Numbered from the stretch's first letter, positions 8,055-17,639 are shown. The stretch is 50,832 bases of DNA from Nitrospirota bacterium (GCA_004321915.1 SCQE01000053.1:1-50832), one strand, 5' to 3'. Program-made: numbers and translations. Notes: generated by a model from the sequence alone, not told the origin.

Positions 8055-9098
8055 TTAGTTCATGAATTTGATGATCGCGGTTGCAACTATATTAAGCAGC
8101 GCAAGAGGAATAAGCACCTTCCATCCGAGCGCCATGAGATGATCATACCTGTATCTCGGCAGCGTGGCCCTTACCCAGTAAAACAAAAACACATGGATAT
8201 ATATCTTCAACACAAACCATATTACTCCCGGCACCGCTGCGAGAGGCGGAAGCAATTTAACAAAAACAGGCGGGATGGACCATCCGCCCCAGAAGCAGGT
8301 CACCGCTATCGCAGACATGACGATCATGCCGACATATTCGGCCACGAAGAAAAGAGAGAACCTCATGCCGCTGTATTCGACAAAATATCCGGCAACAAGC
8401 TCAGTTTCCGCCTCGGGCAGGTCGAAAGGCGTACGGTTTGTTTCGGCAAAAGCGCCTACCATAAATATGAAATACCCCAAGAACTGCGGAAAGAGGTACA
8501 TACCGTACCAATGCTGCTGCTGCGCAAGCACGATCTCTTTGGGATTGAGGGATCCGGACATCATCATAACGCCCACGAGGCTCAGGCCGACAGCGATCTC
8601 ATAGCTTATGACCTGAGACGATGAACGCAGCCCCCCGAGAAACGAGTATTTGGAATTGGAAGACCACCCGGCCATCACAAGGCCGTAAGCGCCGAGGGAC
8701 GACATGGCGAGCAGATATAAAAGCCCGACATTCAGGTCGGCGATTATAAAACCGTCGAAGAACGGGATGACCGCCAACGAACTCATCGCAGCAAAAAGCA
8801 TGACGATAGGCGCCAACTGGAACACCGTTCTATCGGCGGCCGCAGGAATAAGGTCCTCTTTGAAAAACAGTTTTATGCCGTCGGCAATAGGCTGCAACAG
8901 CCCGTGAAAGCCGACGCGCATAGGGCCCATTCGCACCTGCATGTGGCCTATGACCTTTCTTTCAAAATAGGTCGCGTAAGCTACATGGAGCATCGTAACC
9001 CCGAGCACAAGCGCGATCTTTACCAGTATGACGGCAACCATACCGATAATCGTGTCGGGATAAAGTATCGGATAAAGCATAGACTCGATAATGTTCAA
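8055..9098 (-). CDS. nuoH: NADH-quinone oxidoreductase subunit H
   Basis: Membrane subunit forming the quinone chamber with NuoB and NuoD, 347 residues and eight helices. Diagnostic segments are ERKVIGHMQVRMGPMRVG (about residue 46) and the loop NRTPFDLPEAETELVAGY (about residue 220) that contacts quinone. The start is TTG at 9098, overlapping the nuoG stop (TTGA), with GGAGGTG five bases upstream. This coupled non-ATG start is well supported by alignment-like N-terminal spacing. Confidence 0.96.
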   Translation of the reverse strand: MNIIESMLYPILYPDTIIGMVAVILVKIALVLGVTMLHVAYATYFERKVIGHMQVRMGPMRVGFHGLLQPIADGIKLFFKEDLIPAAADRTVFQLAPIVMLFAAMSSLAVIPFFDGFIIADLNVGLLYLLAMSSLGAYGLVMAGWSSNSKYSFLGGLRSSSQVISYEIAVGLSLVGVMMMSGSLNPKEIVLAQQQHWYGMYLFPQFLGYFIFMVGAFAETNRTPFDLPEAETELVAGYFVEYSGMRFSLFFVAEYVGMIVMSAIAVTCFWGGWSIPPVFVKLLPPLAAVPGVIWFVLKIYIHVFLFYWVRATLPRYRYDHLMALGWKVLIPLALLNIVATAIIKFMN

Positions 9099-11710
9099 GC
9101 GGACACCTCCTCTGCCTTACTGCGCAGCTTGCTTATTTCAATTTCATTCCCGTCAAGGGCAGGGTTTTTAAAATCCGGATTCATGTTCCATTTCATAAAA
9201 CTCATAACTCCTTTGTCCGCTAAGATATTCGGAATTAACACCATCATGCCTTTCAGATCAGGGTCTATTATAACATCAAGCTCCGCCGACTTAATGCCGG
9301 ACGCAATGCCTGCAACATCTCCCGCTTGGATTGATTTTTTTTCACTAAGGGCGTTTCCCACCTTCACATAAGAAGCAGGCATCAGCATGCTTAACGCGGA
9401 TGAATTTCTCCCTATAGTGCCTGAATGGAACAGCTGCTGATCTGCAAACAAATAAGGCCTGCCGCAGTCTTTTGCCCTTTTCAGGAGGGTTATGTCGGGC
9501 AAGGCAAAGTCTTTGGCGCTGTCCCTCAAAGGCTCGCCATTATAAGGCCACAGGCATTTACCTCCGTCCATCTCGGCGTATGTTATCCCTTTATGTATCG
9601 GCGATACCTTCGTCAATTCGGCAAGTATGTCCACCACCGTCAGGAAACCGAAATCGGACCCGATGATCTTGGCCACTTCGGAAATTATCTTCCACCCCTC
9701 CATGGCTTCGCCGTGGACCGCTTTTCTTACATGCTGCATCCTGCCTTCAAAATTCGTATACGACCCTTCGGCCTCCGGCCATGAGCAGGCAGGGAGAACT
9801 ACATGGGCGAGTTCCGCCGTCTCGTTCATCAACGTGTCCTGCACAACCAACAACTCCAGCTTCGAAAGAGCTTCTTTTACATATCCCGTGTCGGGAAGGT
9901 CCGGCAGCAGGTTCTCTCCCATGACGTAAAGCGCTTTAAGATTGCCTTCGTGCGCCGCCTGTATCATCTCCATAAGGCTCATTCCCTGCGCAGAAGGGAT
10001 TTCGGAGCCGTAGGAATCTTCATACCGCTTCCTCATGCTGTCGGAAAAAACAGGCCTGCCTCCCGGCAGCATATCGGGCCGACAGCCCATATCGACCAAC
10101 CCCTGGTCATTGGGAAGTTCTGAAATCAGGTATATTCTGCCGTTGAGAAGATATGTGAGTACCGACAACTGAAGCAGCAGAACAGATGCGTCGGAACGCT
10201 GCACAACCTGTCTGCCTATAAGAACTGCCGGGTTTGTCATAAGGTCCAGTTCGTTTACCGCCCTTTCGATATCATTATTGCTCAAGCCGCAGGGGTCCGC
10301 AATATCGTCGCCGGTCGAAAGCATGAATTTTTTAATGGCGCCTTCAAAAAATTCGTTCTCTCCGCAAACAGGTCTCTTTTTCATAAGACCTGAAATAAGC
10401 CGGTTCAAAAGCGCGGGCTCCGAAAAAGCATCAGGAACAAGGCTGCAGGTTGCAAACCGTTTCAGCCCCGGCATATGCCCAACGGTCACGACAGGAATGC
10501 CTTTCCTCGATGCGGCCCTTACCTGAAGTCCGAGTACCGGCGCAACTGCCGACGGGTCTGCGCCTATAACAAAAACCCCGTCTGAATTCGCTATGCCCTG
10601 CATAGGATTGAGCGTAACCCCCTGACCGAATATGTCTTCGAGGAAACGCTGCGCCGGACCGTAGAAAAATCCTGTGGTCGAATCTATATTGTTCGAGCCC
10701 ACTACGGACCTCATGAACCTTTGGAGCGTATAATTGTCTTCGTTCGTGCATAAACCCGAAGCGACGGCCCCTATCGCCGCAGGCCCGTATTTTTCTTTTA
10801 TCTCCTTAAGTTTTCCTGCAGTATGGCTCAGGGCCTCGGCCCAAGTGGTTTGTTTAAGGTCCCCGTTTTTTTGAAGAAGCGGGGATTTAAGCCTTGAAGG
10901 GCTCGCCGTATAGTCGAACCCGAACCTTCCTTTCACGCATAAAAGCCCTTTATTAAGCCCCAAATCAGGCCTCGGTTCGACCCTGACAATGGAATCTCCT
11001 CTTATCTGTGCCACAAAAGAACACCCCACGCCGCAAAAGGAACATACGGTCTCGATCTCCTTTTCGATGTACCAAGGCCTGTATGTGTGTTTGTGCAGCC
11101 GCGACATAAGAGAACCGACAGGGCAGACGGTTATGCAGTTGCCGCAATACTCGCAGTCGAACCTTCCGCCCGAAAAAGGCTCTACACAGGATTTGCTGCC
11201 CCTGTTCGTTATAGTAATGGCATGCGCACCCTGAACGTCGCTGCACATCCTCACGCACCGGGAGCAGAGAATGCAGCGTTCCATGTTCGTAACTATTATA
11301 GGATCGTCGTAACATTCAGGAAGCTTTCTTTTGCCTTCTTTAAAGCGTCCGATCGCAGGACCGCACTGCATCGTGCTGTCCTGAAGGTCGCATTCTCCGG
11401 CCTTGTCGCAATAAGGACAGTCGAGCGGATGGTTTATGAGCAGAAATTCGAGCATCGCACGTCTTGCTTCGAGCACCTTTTCGGTCTCGGTCCAGACGGT
11501 CATCCCATCGGTGACGTACTGCGTGCATGAGGCCTGAAGCTTAGGCATTTTTTCGATTTCCACCAAGCAGAGCCTGCATCCCCCAAAAGGTTCGAGCATC
11601 GGATGGTTGCATAAGGTAGGTATATAAATATCGGCCTTTCTCGCCGCTTCCAAAATGGTGACCGGCTTGTTGAGCGCTATCTTTTTGCCGTTTATGGTGA
11701 CCGTTATCAC
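9095..11710 (-). CDS. nuoG: NADH-quinone oxidoreductase subunit G
   Basis: Large iron-sulfur subunit, 871 residues. In order: N-terminal [2Fe-2S] N1b (C34, C45, C48, C62); N5 region (C98, C101, C107 with the preceding His); two [4Fe-4S] motifs (C146/149/152/156 and C186/189/192/196); then a molybdopterin-oxidoreductase-like domain starting with the N7 cluster cysteines C223, C226, C230 and C258. Having both N7 and the 186-196 cluster resembles E. coli and Thermus rather than mitochondria. No catalytic molybdenum role is expected. GTG start at 11710 overlaps the nuoF stop (GTGA). Confidence 0.96.
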   Translation of the reverse strand: MITVTINGKKIALNKPVTILEAARKADIYIPTLCNHPMLEPFGGCRLCLVEIEKMPKLQASCTQYVTDGMTVWTETEKVLEARRAMLEFLLINHPLDCPYCDKAGECDLQDSTMQCGPAIGRFKEGKRKLPECYDDPIIVTNMERCILCSRCVRMCSDVQGAHAITITNRGSKSCVEPFSGGRFDCEYCGNCITVCPVGSLMSRLHKHTYRPWYIEKEIETVCSFCGVGCSFVAQIRGDSIVRVEPRPDLGLNKGLLCVKGRFGFDYTASPSRLKSPLLQKNGDLKQTTWAEALSHTAGKLKEIKEKYGPAAIGAVASGLCTNEDNYTLQRFMRSVVGSNNIDSTTGFFYGPAQRFLEDIFGQGVTLNPMQGIANSDGVFVIGADPSAVAPVLGLQVRAASRKGIPVVTVGHMPGLKRFATCSLVPDAFSEPALLNRLISGLMKKRPVCGENEFFEGAIKKFMLSTGDDIADPCGLSNNDIERAVNELDLMTNPAVLIGRQVVQRSDASVLLLQLSVLTYLLNGRIYLISELPNDQGLVDMGCRPDMLPGGRPVFSDSMRKRYEDSYGSEIPSAQGMSLMEMIQAAHEGNLKALYVMGENLLPDLPDTGYVKEALSKLELLVVQDTLMNETAELAHVVLPACSWPEAEGSYTNFEGRMQHVRKAVHGEAMEGWKIISEVAKIIGSDFGFLTVVDILAELTKVSPIHKGITYAEMDGGKCLWPYNGEPLRDSAKDFALPDITLLKRAKDCGRPYLFADQQLFHSGTIGRNSSALSMLMPASYVKVGNALSEKKSIQAGDVAGIASGIKSAELDVIIDPDLKGMMVLIPNILADKGVMSFMKWNMNPDFKNPALDGNEIEISKLRSKAEEVSA

Positions 11711-12951
11711 TGCTGTCCGCCTATTCCCGCTTCCATCTCGGACCTGAAGTTATTCAGAAAACCCTGCACCACCATGGCAGCCCCGTCTCCTAGGGCGCAA
11801 AAACATTTGCCTAGTATATTTTTCGAAATCTCGGTCAAAAGCTCTATGTCGCCCGGGTTTCCGCTGCCTGTGCTCATCCTTCGCAGCACGGCGACGAGCC
11901 ACCCCACACCTTCACGGCAGGGCGTGCATTTGCCGCATGACTCGTGGTCGAAAAATTCCATGATCCTAAGACATACCTTCAGAAGGTCTGCTGTCTCATC
12001 AAAGACTATGATCCCGCCGGAGCCGAGCATGCTTCCGTATCTCGGCAGGCTCACGAAATCCATGGGACAATCTATTTTGTCGGCGGTCATTATAGGGGTG
12101 GAAACCCCGCCCGGAATGACCGCCTTCAGCTCTTTCCCGTTCTTGATGCCGCCGCAATGCCCGTATATTATCTCTCTGAGAGTGGTGCCCATAGGAAGCT
12201 CGTATACTCCGGGCTTGTTCACGCTCCCGCTGACCGAAAACAGTTTGGGGCCCGGAGATTCAGGGCTGCCGATCTTCAGATATGCGTCGGCCCCTATCTC
12301 AACGATGTGCGGTATGTTCGCAAAGGTCTCGACATTGTTGATAACGGTAGGCTTTGCGAGAAAGCCTTCATTGACCGGAAACGGCGGTTTAATCCTCGGC
12401 TGCCCTCTTTTGCCTTCGAGGGATTCTATCATCGCTGTCTCTTCCCCGCATATATAGGCCCCCGCTCCGAAATAAACAAAGAGGTGGAATTTAAAACCCT
12501 TACCCAGAATATTGTCGCCGAGATAACCAGCAGAATAAGCGTCCTTTATGGCTTTTTCAACTATTTCCTTTGCCTGAGGGTATTCGCCCCGCAGGTATAT
12601 GTATCCGTATTCCGCCTGAATAGCGTAAGCCGATACGGCCATTCCCTCTATCAGCAAATGAGGGTTCTTTTCGAGTATGGGCCTGTCTTTGAAAGTGCCC
12701 GGCTCCCCCTCATCGGCATTGCAAATAATATACTTGGGCTTTTTGGGGTCCATCGAGGCTATGGTCCATTTCATGCCGGTCGGAAAGCCTGCGCCGCCCC
12801 TTCCCCTAAGTCCCGACCTTCTGACCTCGTTTACAATGTCCGCAGGTTTCATGTCCAAGGCCTTTGACAATGCCTTGTATCCGCCGCTCTCGCAGTACCC
12901 TTTAAGTTCCGTGGATCCGGGATATTCTATATGTTTCAGCAAGATGTTCAC
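11707..12951 (-). CDS. nuoF: NADH-quinone oxidoreductase subunit F (FMN, NADH site)
   Basis: NADH-oxidising flavoprotein subunit, 414 residues. It shows the FMN/NADH loop GLRGRGGAGFPTGMKW (about residue 48), GAGAYICGEETAMIESLEG (about residue 160), and the N3 [4Fe-4S] motif CGKCTPCREG with a distal cysteine (CFCALGDGA). The start is GTG at 12951, three bases after the nuoE stop, with only a weak, distant Shine-Dalgarno (GGAG), so coupling to nuoE is likely. It overlaps nuoG by four bases. Confidence 0.96.
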   Translation of the reverse strand: MNILLKHIEYPGSTELKGYCESGGYKALSKALDMKPADIVNEVRRSGLRGRGGAGFPTGMKWTIASMDPKKPKYIICNADEGEPGTFKDRPILEKNPHLLIEGMAVSAYAIQAEYGYIYLRGEYPQAKEIVEKAIKDAYSAGYLGDNILGKGFKFHLFVYFGAGAYICGEETAMIESLEGKRGQPRIKPPFPVNEGFLAKPTVINNVETFANIPHIVEIGADAYLKIGSPESPGPKLFSVSGSVNKPGVYELPMGTTLREIIYGHCGGIKNGKELKAVIPGGVSTPIMTADKIDCPMDFVSLPRYGSMLGSGGIIVFDETADLLKVCLRIMEFFDHESCGKCTPCREGVGWLVAVLRRMSTGSGNPGDIELLTEISKNILGKCFCALGDGAAMVVQGFLNNFRSEMEAGIGGQQ

Positions 12952-12954
12952 AGC

Positions 12955-13416
12955 TTATTTGTATTTCTCCAAAATAGAAAAGATATTTTCAGTTGTAAGG
13001 TCCTCGTAAAAGTCGTTGTCAACCAGCATGGCCGGCGCAGTCCCGCAAGCGCCTATGCACTCCATCGCAACAAGAGAGAACCTGCCGTCCGGAGTGGTTT
13101 CGTCAGGAGCAATCCCGAATTTGTCCCTGAGCCTTAAAAGCAGCTCCTCCGAACCCGAAAGAATGCATGAAACATTCGTGCACAATCGGACCACATGCCT
13201 GCCAACAGGCTTTTTCCCGAACATATCGTAGAAGGTGGCAAAACCCTTTACTCTCGCTTTCGGAATATCCAAGGCGCCGGCCACGGCCTCCATGGCTTCT
13301 ATGCTCATCCAACCGTGCTCTTTCTGCGCCGTATAAAGCGCCGGCATAAGGGCGGTTTCCTTTTCGCCGCATTCCGGAACGGACTTCAGTGTCCCGTTTT
13401 CGAGGGGCCCCTTCAT
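12955..13416 (-). CDS. nuoE: NADH-quinone oxidoreductase subunit E ([2Fe-2S] N1a)
   Basis: Thioredoxin-fold [2Fe-2S] subunit of the NADH dehydrogenase module, 153 residues from the ATG at 13416. Cluster N1a ligands are visible as CTNVSC and, about 36 residues later, CIGACG. The frame is open upstream to 13539, but that would run through the preceding cNMP gene. The ATG at 13416 instead forms an ATGA overlap with its stop, which is the typical junction in this operon. Length is normal for NuoE. Confidence 0.94.
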   Translation of the reverse strand: MKGPLENGTLKSVPECGEKETALMPALYTAQKEHGWMSIEAMEAVAGALDIPKARVKGFATFYDMFGKKPVGRHVVRLCTNVSCILSGSEELLLRLRDKFGIAPDETTPDGRFSLVAMECIGACGTAPAMLVDNDFYEDLTTENIFSILEKYK

Positions 13417-13868
13417 TTGCTCTTCCTGAACATCATATGCATAAGGTCCCTTTGCTGGCTGTTCATGCTCTTGACTATGGAAGAAAGATGTAGCGCGATT
13501 CTCCTGAGCATTTTTGCGGCAATCATGGGCTGCTCGCACATAAGCCGGTCAAACGCTTCTCTCTCGAACACGAGAATTTTCGTGTTCTCCTCGGCCGATA
13601 TCGTAGCGTCGTGCCTGCTGCGGTCGAGAAAAGACAGGACCCCGAAAACTTCCCCCTGTCGCAACGAGGCCATACAGTATTGGTCGCCCTCCACCATAGT
13701 TTTATTGATGCTGACACGGCCGCTTTCGACTATATTGAGTGTGCCGCCGGGCTCCCCTTCCCTGTAAACCTCTTCGCCCGCAGTACACTCTCTGGACTTT
13801 AACAGTCCCTCTACCGTTTTCTTTTCCTCCGCATCGAGGTCTTCGAATATATAAACCGAGCTTATCAT
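13413..13868 (-). CDS. Stand-alone cyclic-nucleotide-binding-domain protein inside nuo operon
   Basis: Protein of 151 residues made of one CRP-like beta-roll (about residues 1-115: REGEPGGTLNIVESGRVSI, then GEVFGVLSFLDRSRHDATISAEE) plus a C-terminal helical stretch. There is no helix-turn-helix, so it is not a DNA-binding CRP. The FGxxSFLDxxxR(H)xATI segment corresponds to the phosphate-binding cassette but lacks the canonical E..R pair in exact form. It has its own Shine-Dalgarno (AAGGAG), sits 85 bases after nuoD, and overlaps nuoE by four bases. A regulatory or assembly role for complex I is an inference from position. Confidence 0.85.
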   Translation of the reverse strand: MISSVYIFEDLDAEEKKTVEGLLKSRECTAGEEVYREGEPGGTLNIVESGRVSINKTMVEGDQYCMASLRQGEVFGVLSFLDRSRHDATISAEENTKILVFEREAFDRLMCEQPMIAAKMLRRIALHLSSIVKSMNSQQRDLMHMMFRKSK

Positions 13869-13953
13869 TTCCCGCTCCTTTTATTTCCTGATCCCGCGTC
13901 TTGGCAATTAAACTGTCCGCGCCGGAAGCAGGCTGACGGTCTGCAGCAGAAAA

Positions 13954-15147
13954 CTATCTGTCGCACTCGCCGAGCACGACATCCACAGAGCCTATATTGG
14001 CTATAACGTCCGCGACCAAAGCGCCTTCGCTGAGTCTGGGCAGCGCCGATACATGCACAAAAGACGGCGCCCTGAGTCTCATCCTGTAAGGCCTGCCTGT
14101 GCCGTCGCTCACAAAGTATATTCCAAGCTCGCCCTTAGGCGCCTCTATCGCCGAATAAACCTCTCCGGACTGTCCGGTCATCGGACCTTTGGTTATAAGC
14201 ACGAAGTGATGGATCATAGACTCCATGTCTGCAAGCACCTTCTCTTTTGGGGGAAGGGTGAGCTTGGGCGCATCCGGCGCCATAATCGGGCCTCTCGGCA
14301 GTTTTTCGAGACACTGCCTTATGATGCGGGTCGATTGCCTCATCTCCTCCATCCTGCATCTGTATCTGTCATATACATCGCCGTGCTGCCCCACAGGCAC
14401 ATCGAAATCAACCTTGTCGTAAGCGTCATAGGGGAAATGTTTTCTTACATCGTAAGTCACGCCCGACCCTCTAAGTGTCGGCCCGGAAAGCCCCCAGTTT
14501 ATGGCCTCTTCCGCACTTATCACTCCTATGCCCTTGGTCCTCTGGAGCCATATTCTGTTCTGGTCTATCAGGGTTTCATATTCAAGAATCCTCGAAGGGA
14601 ACTCGTCCGTAAATTTATACAAACTGTCGATGAACTCCTGCGATACGTCGTTTCTCACACCGCCTATGCGCGGGTAACTCACGGTCAACCTTGCGCCGCA
14701 AAGCATCTCGAAAAGGTCGAGTATCCATTCCCTCTCCCTGAACGCATAAAGGAAAACGGTCATGGCGCCTATGTCCAATGCGTGCGTTCCGAGCCAGAGT
14801 ATATGGCTGCTGATCCTTGTCATCTCGCCCACCATAGTTCTTATATACTGGGCCCTTTCGGGGGCCGTAATGCCGAACAGCCTTTCGACCGCAAGACAGT
14901 AGGCAATATCATTGGTCATCGAGGAAACGTAATCCAGCCTGTCCATAAGGGGCATTGCAGACAGATATGTCATGTTCTCGCCGAGCTTTTCTGTGCCCCT
15001 GTGCAGATAGCCGATATGCGGCGTGCATTTTACTACTGTTTCGCCGTCAAGATCGAGCACCAGCCTCAAAACGCCGTGGGTCGAAGGGTGCTGGGGCCCG
15101 AGATTGATCGTAAGTTCTTTTTTGAGTTGTTTCTGCGCTGTAGCCAT
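13954..15147 (-). CDS. nuoD: NADH-quinone oxidoreductase subunit D (49-kDa)
   Basis: Quinone-site subunit of the peripheral arm, 397 residues, homologous to NiFe-hydrogenase large subunits. N-terminal [15 protein letters not shown] with the quinone-binding histidine, then [15 protein letters not shown], are diagnostic; the C-terminus ends DVVLGECDR. It is a separate gene, not fused to nuoC. The ATG overlaps the nuoC stop by one base (TAATG). An 85-base gap separates it from the cNMP gene, the widest gap within the nuo run. Confidence 0.96.
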   Translation of the reverse strand: MATAQKQLKKELTINLGPQHPSTHGVLRLVLDLDGETVVKCTPHIGYLHRGTEKLGENMTYLSAMPLMDRLDYVSSMTNDIAYCLAVERLFGITAPERAQYIRTMVGEMTRISSHILWLGTHALDIGAMTVFLYAFREREWILDLFEMLCGARLTVSYPRIGGVRNDVSQEFIDSLYKFTDEFPSRILEYETLIDQNRIWLQRTKGIGVISAEEAINWGLSGPTLRGSGVTYDVRKHFPYDAYDKVDFDVPVGQHGDVYDRYRCRMEEMRQSTRIIRQCLEKLPRGPIMAPDAPKLTLPPKEKVLADMESMIHHFVLITKGPMTGQSGEVYSAIEAPKGELGIYFVSDGTGRPYRMRLRAPSFVHVSALPRLSEGALVADVIANIGSVDVVLGECDR

Positions 15148-15683
15148 TATCTAACCTCGTATTGACTGTTCTTTTCTACGGTCTTGAGCAGGTCGGTATA
15201 GCCTCTCCACTCCATAAGTCCCAGATCGCTTTTTAAGGGATAGTCTTTTCTCAAAGGATGGCCCTCCCAGTCTTCGGGCATCAATATCCTGCGCATGTCG
15301 GGGTGCCCTTTGAACGTTATACCGAAAAGGTCGAAACATTCCCTCTCGTGCCAGTTTGCCCCTGCCCATATATCCACTGCGCTTTCGATGCCGCAATCGT
15401 CCGCAGGCACTTTCGCCCTGATCCTGATAAAATGGCGGTGTCTTATAGAATAGAGATTGTAAACCACCTCGAACCTCGGCTCTTTTTTCCCGAGATAGTC
15501 GACCCCGCAAAGGTCGGCAAGATAATCGAAGTAAAGCTCCGGGGTATCATGAAGAAACCGCAGGATGGCCTTTATCGAATCTTTTCCGACTATCACCGAA
15601 GTCTGTCCCGCAAAATCCGTAACCTCCCTGACCTCTGCCGGAAAACTTTCTTTTATTCTCTCTGCTATCTCTTTAGGTTCCAT
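15147..15683 (-). CDS. nuoC: NADH-quinone oxidoreductase subunit C (30-kDa)
   Basis: Peripheral-arm scaffold subunit, 178 residues. The signature is [20 protein letters not shown] followed by [19 protein letters not shown] (about residues 110-150). It pairs with NuoD near the membrane junction and carries no cofactor. It is a normal-length, unfused NuoC. It starts 43 bases after nuoB and overlaps nuoD by one base. Confidence 0.96.
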   Translation of the reverse strand: MEPKEIAERIKESFPAEVREVTDFAGQTSVIVGKDSIKAILRFLHDTPELYFDYLADLCGVDYLGKKEPRFEVVYNLYSIRHRHFIRIRAKVPADDCGIESAVDIWAGANWHERECFDLFGITFKGHPDMRRILMPEDWEGHPLRKDYPLKSDLGLMEWRGYTDLLKTVEKNSQYEVR

Positions 15684-15726
15684 CCTGTCTCCCTCTGTTA
15701 TTTAAAAATTCGGCGTCTTTTGACCG

Positions 15727-16257
15727 TTATCTCCACGCGCCCCACTTCATATGCTCTCCCCTGATCTTTTCCTGAAGTTTTATCAGGCCGTCCATAAACG
15801 CCTCAGGCCTCGGCGGACATCCGGGGATATAAACATCAACAGGCAAAAACTTATCACACCCTAAAACAGTGCTGTATGTGTCGTAAATATTTCCGCTGCA
15901 AGCGCAGCTTCCCATCGCAATTACATATCGGGGCTCAGGCATCTGATCAAAAACACGCCTGACAACAGGCGCCATCTTCTTTGTTACCGTGCCCGCGATT
16001 ATAAGGCAATCCGCCTGCCTAGGAGAGGCCCTGAATATTATTCCGAAACGGTCCAGATCATAATGAGACGCTCCGGTGGTCATCATCTCGATGGCGCAGC
16101 ATGCGAGACCGAAAGTCATCGGCCACAAGGACGATTCCCTCGACCAGTTCACCACCTTATCGAGACTCGTTACTATCGCATTGGCCCCCGGAATTATCTT
16201 TACTCCCTCTTCAACCTCTACCAATCCTGCCGGTCCATCTATTATCGTTGACGACAT
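15727..16257 (-). CDS. nuoB: NADH-quinone oxidoreductase subunit B ([4Fe-4S] N2)
   Basis: Carries terminal cluster N2, which reduces quinone; 176 residues. The adjacent cysteines in [11 protein letters not shown], plus cysteines in GSCACSGN and [12 protein letters not shown], provide the ligands. ATG at 16257 with GGAGG nine bases upstream. It lies 35 bases after nuoA. The N-terminal 30 residues before the conserved core are slightly longer than minimal NuoB proteins, as in many anaerobes. Confidence 0.96.
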   Translation of the reverse strand: MSSTIIDGPAGLVEVEEGVKIIPGANAIVTSLDKVVNWSRESSLWPMTFGLACCAIEMMTTGASHYDLDRFGIIFRASPRQADCLIIAGTVTKKMAPVVRRVFDQMPEPRYVIAMGSCACSGNIYDTYSTVLGCDKFLPVDVYIPGCPPRPEAFMDGLIKLQEKIRGEHMKWGAWR

Positions 16258-16292
16258 CTGCTTTGCCTCCTTGATTTATTGACGAGGGGAGA

Positions 16293-16676
16293 TCAATCCC
16301 ATACAAAGGCTTCTTTTTTCCACGCGTAAACATAGCCCACAAGGAGGACCGCTATAAAAAGCAGCATCTCTATAAGGGCGTAAAGACCTATCCTATCATA
16401 AACGACAGCCCAAGGATACAGGAATACGGCTTCCACATCGAATATGACGAACAGCATTGCGGTTATATAAAACTTAATGCTGAACCGCTCCCTCGGCTCC
16501 CCCACCGGCGGAATACCGGATTCGTAAGGCATGAGCTTGTCCTTGTACGGCCTGCGGACACGAAATATTTTGCCTACGAGAAGGGTCACCACGCCGAAAG
16601 AAACGGCGATCATCATGAAGATAAGAACAGGAAGGTATTCGATGGGCATATAGCTGCCCGGGCTTGAAGGGTTCAT
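16293..16676 (-). CDS. nuoA: NADH-quinone oxidoreductase subunit A
   Basis: Small three-helix membrane subunit, 127 residues, first gene of the complex I operon. The conserved MPYESGIPPVGEPRERFSIK loop and FDVEAVFLYPWA are visible. A GTG at 16682 is in frame, but it overlaps the ribosome-binding site; AGAGG at 16682-16686 is placed five bases from the ATG at 16676, which I take as the start. Transcription probably begins near 16720. Confidence 0.94.
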   Translation of the reverse strand: MNPSSPGSYMPIEYLPVLIFMMIAVSFGVVTLLVGKIFRVRRPYKDKLMPYESGIPPVGEPRERFSIKFYITAMLFVIFDVEAVFLYPWAVVYDRIGLYALIEMLLFIAVLLVGYVYAWKKEAFVWD

Positions 16677-16726
16677 AAACACCTCTGTACTAAATTTTTT
16701 TTTATACAGCTATAAGCAAACGTTTT

Positions 16727-16756
16727 TTTATACTTTAATTAACAAAAAGATGTCAA
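16727..16756 (-). promoter_or_regulatory. Predicted promoter of the nuo operon
   Basis: On the minus strand TTGACA (16756-16751), an 18-base spacer, then TATAAA (16732-16727), followed about seven bases later by the likely start site near 16720 and a leader of about 45 bases to nuoA. The -35 box is a perfect consensus. The A/T-rich leader contains no clear attenuator. Confidence 0.7.
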
Positions 16757-16792
16757 GTCGCAAAGCCTGAAAAACCGAATGTCGACGGCCCT

Positions 16793-16917
16793 GTAAAAAG
16801 TCAGCAACCGGACGTCAGAGTAAAAAGTCCCGGGTGCACGGCCCGCAAACCGGGCATACCCCTGTGTACGTCGCAGTAACCGGGGAAGAAGCGGAACGCG
16901 GCATGCGGACTTTTTAC
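16793..16917. repeat. Small repeat-like element with GTAAAAAGTC ends
   Basis: GTAAAAAGTC occurs twice in direct orientation (16793-16802 and 16820-16829) and once inverted (GACTTTTTAC, 16908-16917). The pair 16820-16830 / 16907-16917 gives an 11-base perfect inverted repeat around a GC-rich core of about 76 bases with internal complementarity (for example GCCCG / CGGGC). It lies in the 304-base gene-free interval between nuoA and the PHP gene, upstream of both. It looks like a REP or miniature non-coding element rather than a gene. Only one copy is seen in this window. Confidence 0.45.
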
Positions 16918-16980
16918 CATATCGTCTATCGTCAATGTTTACTTTTTTTCAAACCTTCTTGTATTCTTTTTAATCATACC

Positions 16981-17631
16981 ATGATAGACCTTCACACACA
17001 CACTATATTCAGCGACGGAGAACTTATACCGGCAGAACTGGTAAGAAGGGCCTCTGCTATCGGGTACGAAGCAATAGCGATAACCGACCATATAGACCAG
17101 TCCAACATCGATCTGATAATTCCGAGAATCGTAAAAGCGGTCAACTCATTAAAAGACCATGTCCCTGTCAAGATCATCCCGGGCGCGGAACTGACGCATG
17201 TGCCGCCCGCACTTATTTCCGACATGGTGAAAGAAGCCCGGAAACTCGGCGCTAAAATCATCGTGATTCACGGGGAGACTATAGTCGAACCTGTGGCAGA
17301 AGGCACCAACAGGGCCGGCATAGAAGCGGGGGCCGACATAATAGCCCATCCGGGTCTGATCTCATCCGAGGACCTCCTGTTTGCCAAGGAAAAGGGGGTT
17401 ACGCTCGAAATAACCGCCAGAAAAGGACACAGCATAACCAACGGCCATGTTGCAAAGAAAGCGCTGCAATTTGGCGTTCCGTTGACCATAAACACCGACG
17501 CGCATGCGCCGTCGGATCTTATTACCAAACAGTTTGCGACCTCCGTGCTGTTGGGCGCAGGGATAGAAAATCCCTCGATAGGGGAAATATTCGATAACGC
17601 ACGGTCACTCGTCAACAAAGCTATTGGATAG
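16981..17631 (+). CDS. PHP-domain phosphatase (histidinol-phosphatase-like)
   Basis: Metal-dependent PHP-family hydrolase, 216 residues. Ligand motifs are in order: HTH near the N-terminus, FSDGE, ITDHID, PGAELTH, IVIHGE, IIAHPG and NTDAHAP. The family includes histidinol phosphatases and related phosphoesterases; the exact substrate is not determined. The frame is open upstream to 16834, but only the ATG at 16981 gives the canonical N-terminus MIDLHTHTIFSDGE. There is no Shine-Dalgarno; possible -10 boxes (TATTCT or TTTAAT) lie 6-13 bases before the ATG, so the mRNA may be nearly leaderless. The TPR gene follows eight bases later. Confidence 0.82.
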   Translation: MIDLHTHTIFSDGELIPAELVRRASAIGYEAIAITDHIDQSNIDLIIPRIVKAVNSLKDHVPVKIIPGAELTHVPPALISDMVKEARKLGAKIIVIHGETIVEPVAEGTNRAGIEAGADIIAHPGLISSEDLLFAKEKGVTLEITARKGHSITNGHVAKKALQFGVPLTINTDAHAPSDLITKQFATSVLLGAGIENPSIGEIFDNARSLVNKAIG

Positions 17632-17639
17632 GGGGCAAG

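Noticed and set aside
12955-13539. Longer NuoE starting at 13539
   Set aside because: The extra 41 residues are read across the cNMP gene and are not NuoE-like; ATG 13416 makes an ATGA junction.
14053-15165. A 370-codon plus-strand frame antisense to nuoD
   Set aside because: No recognisable motif, and nuoD on the other strand is unambiguous.
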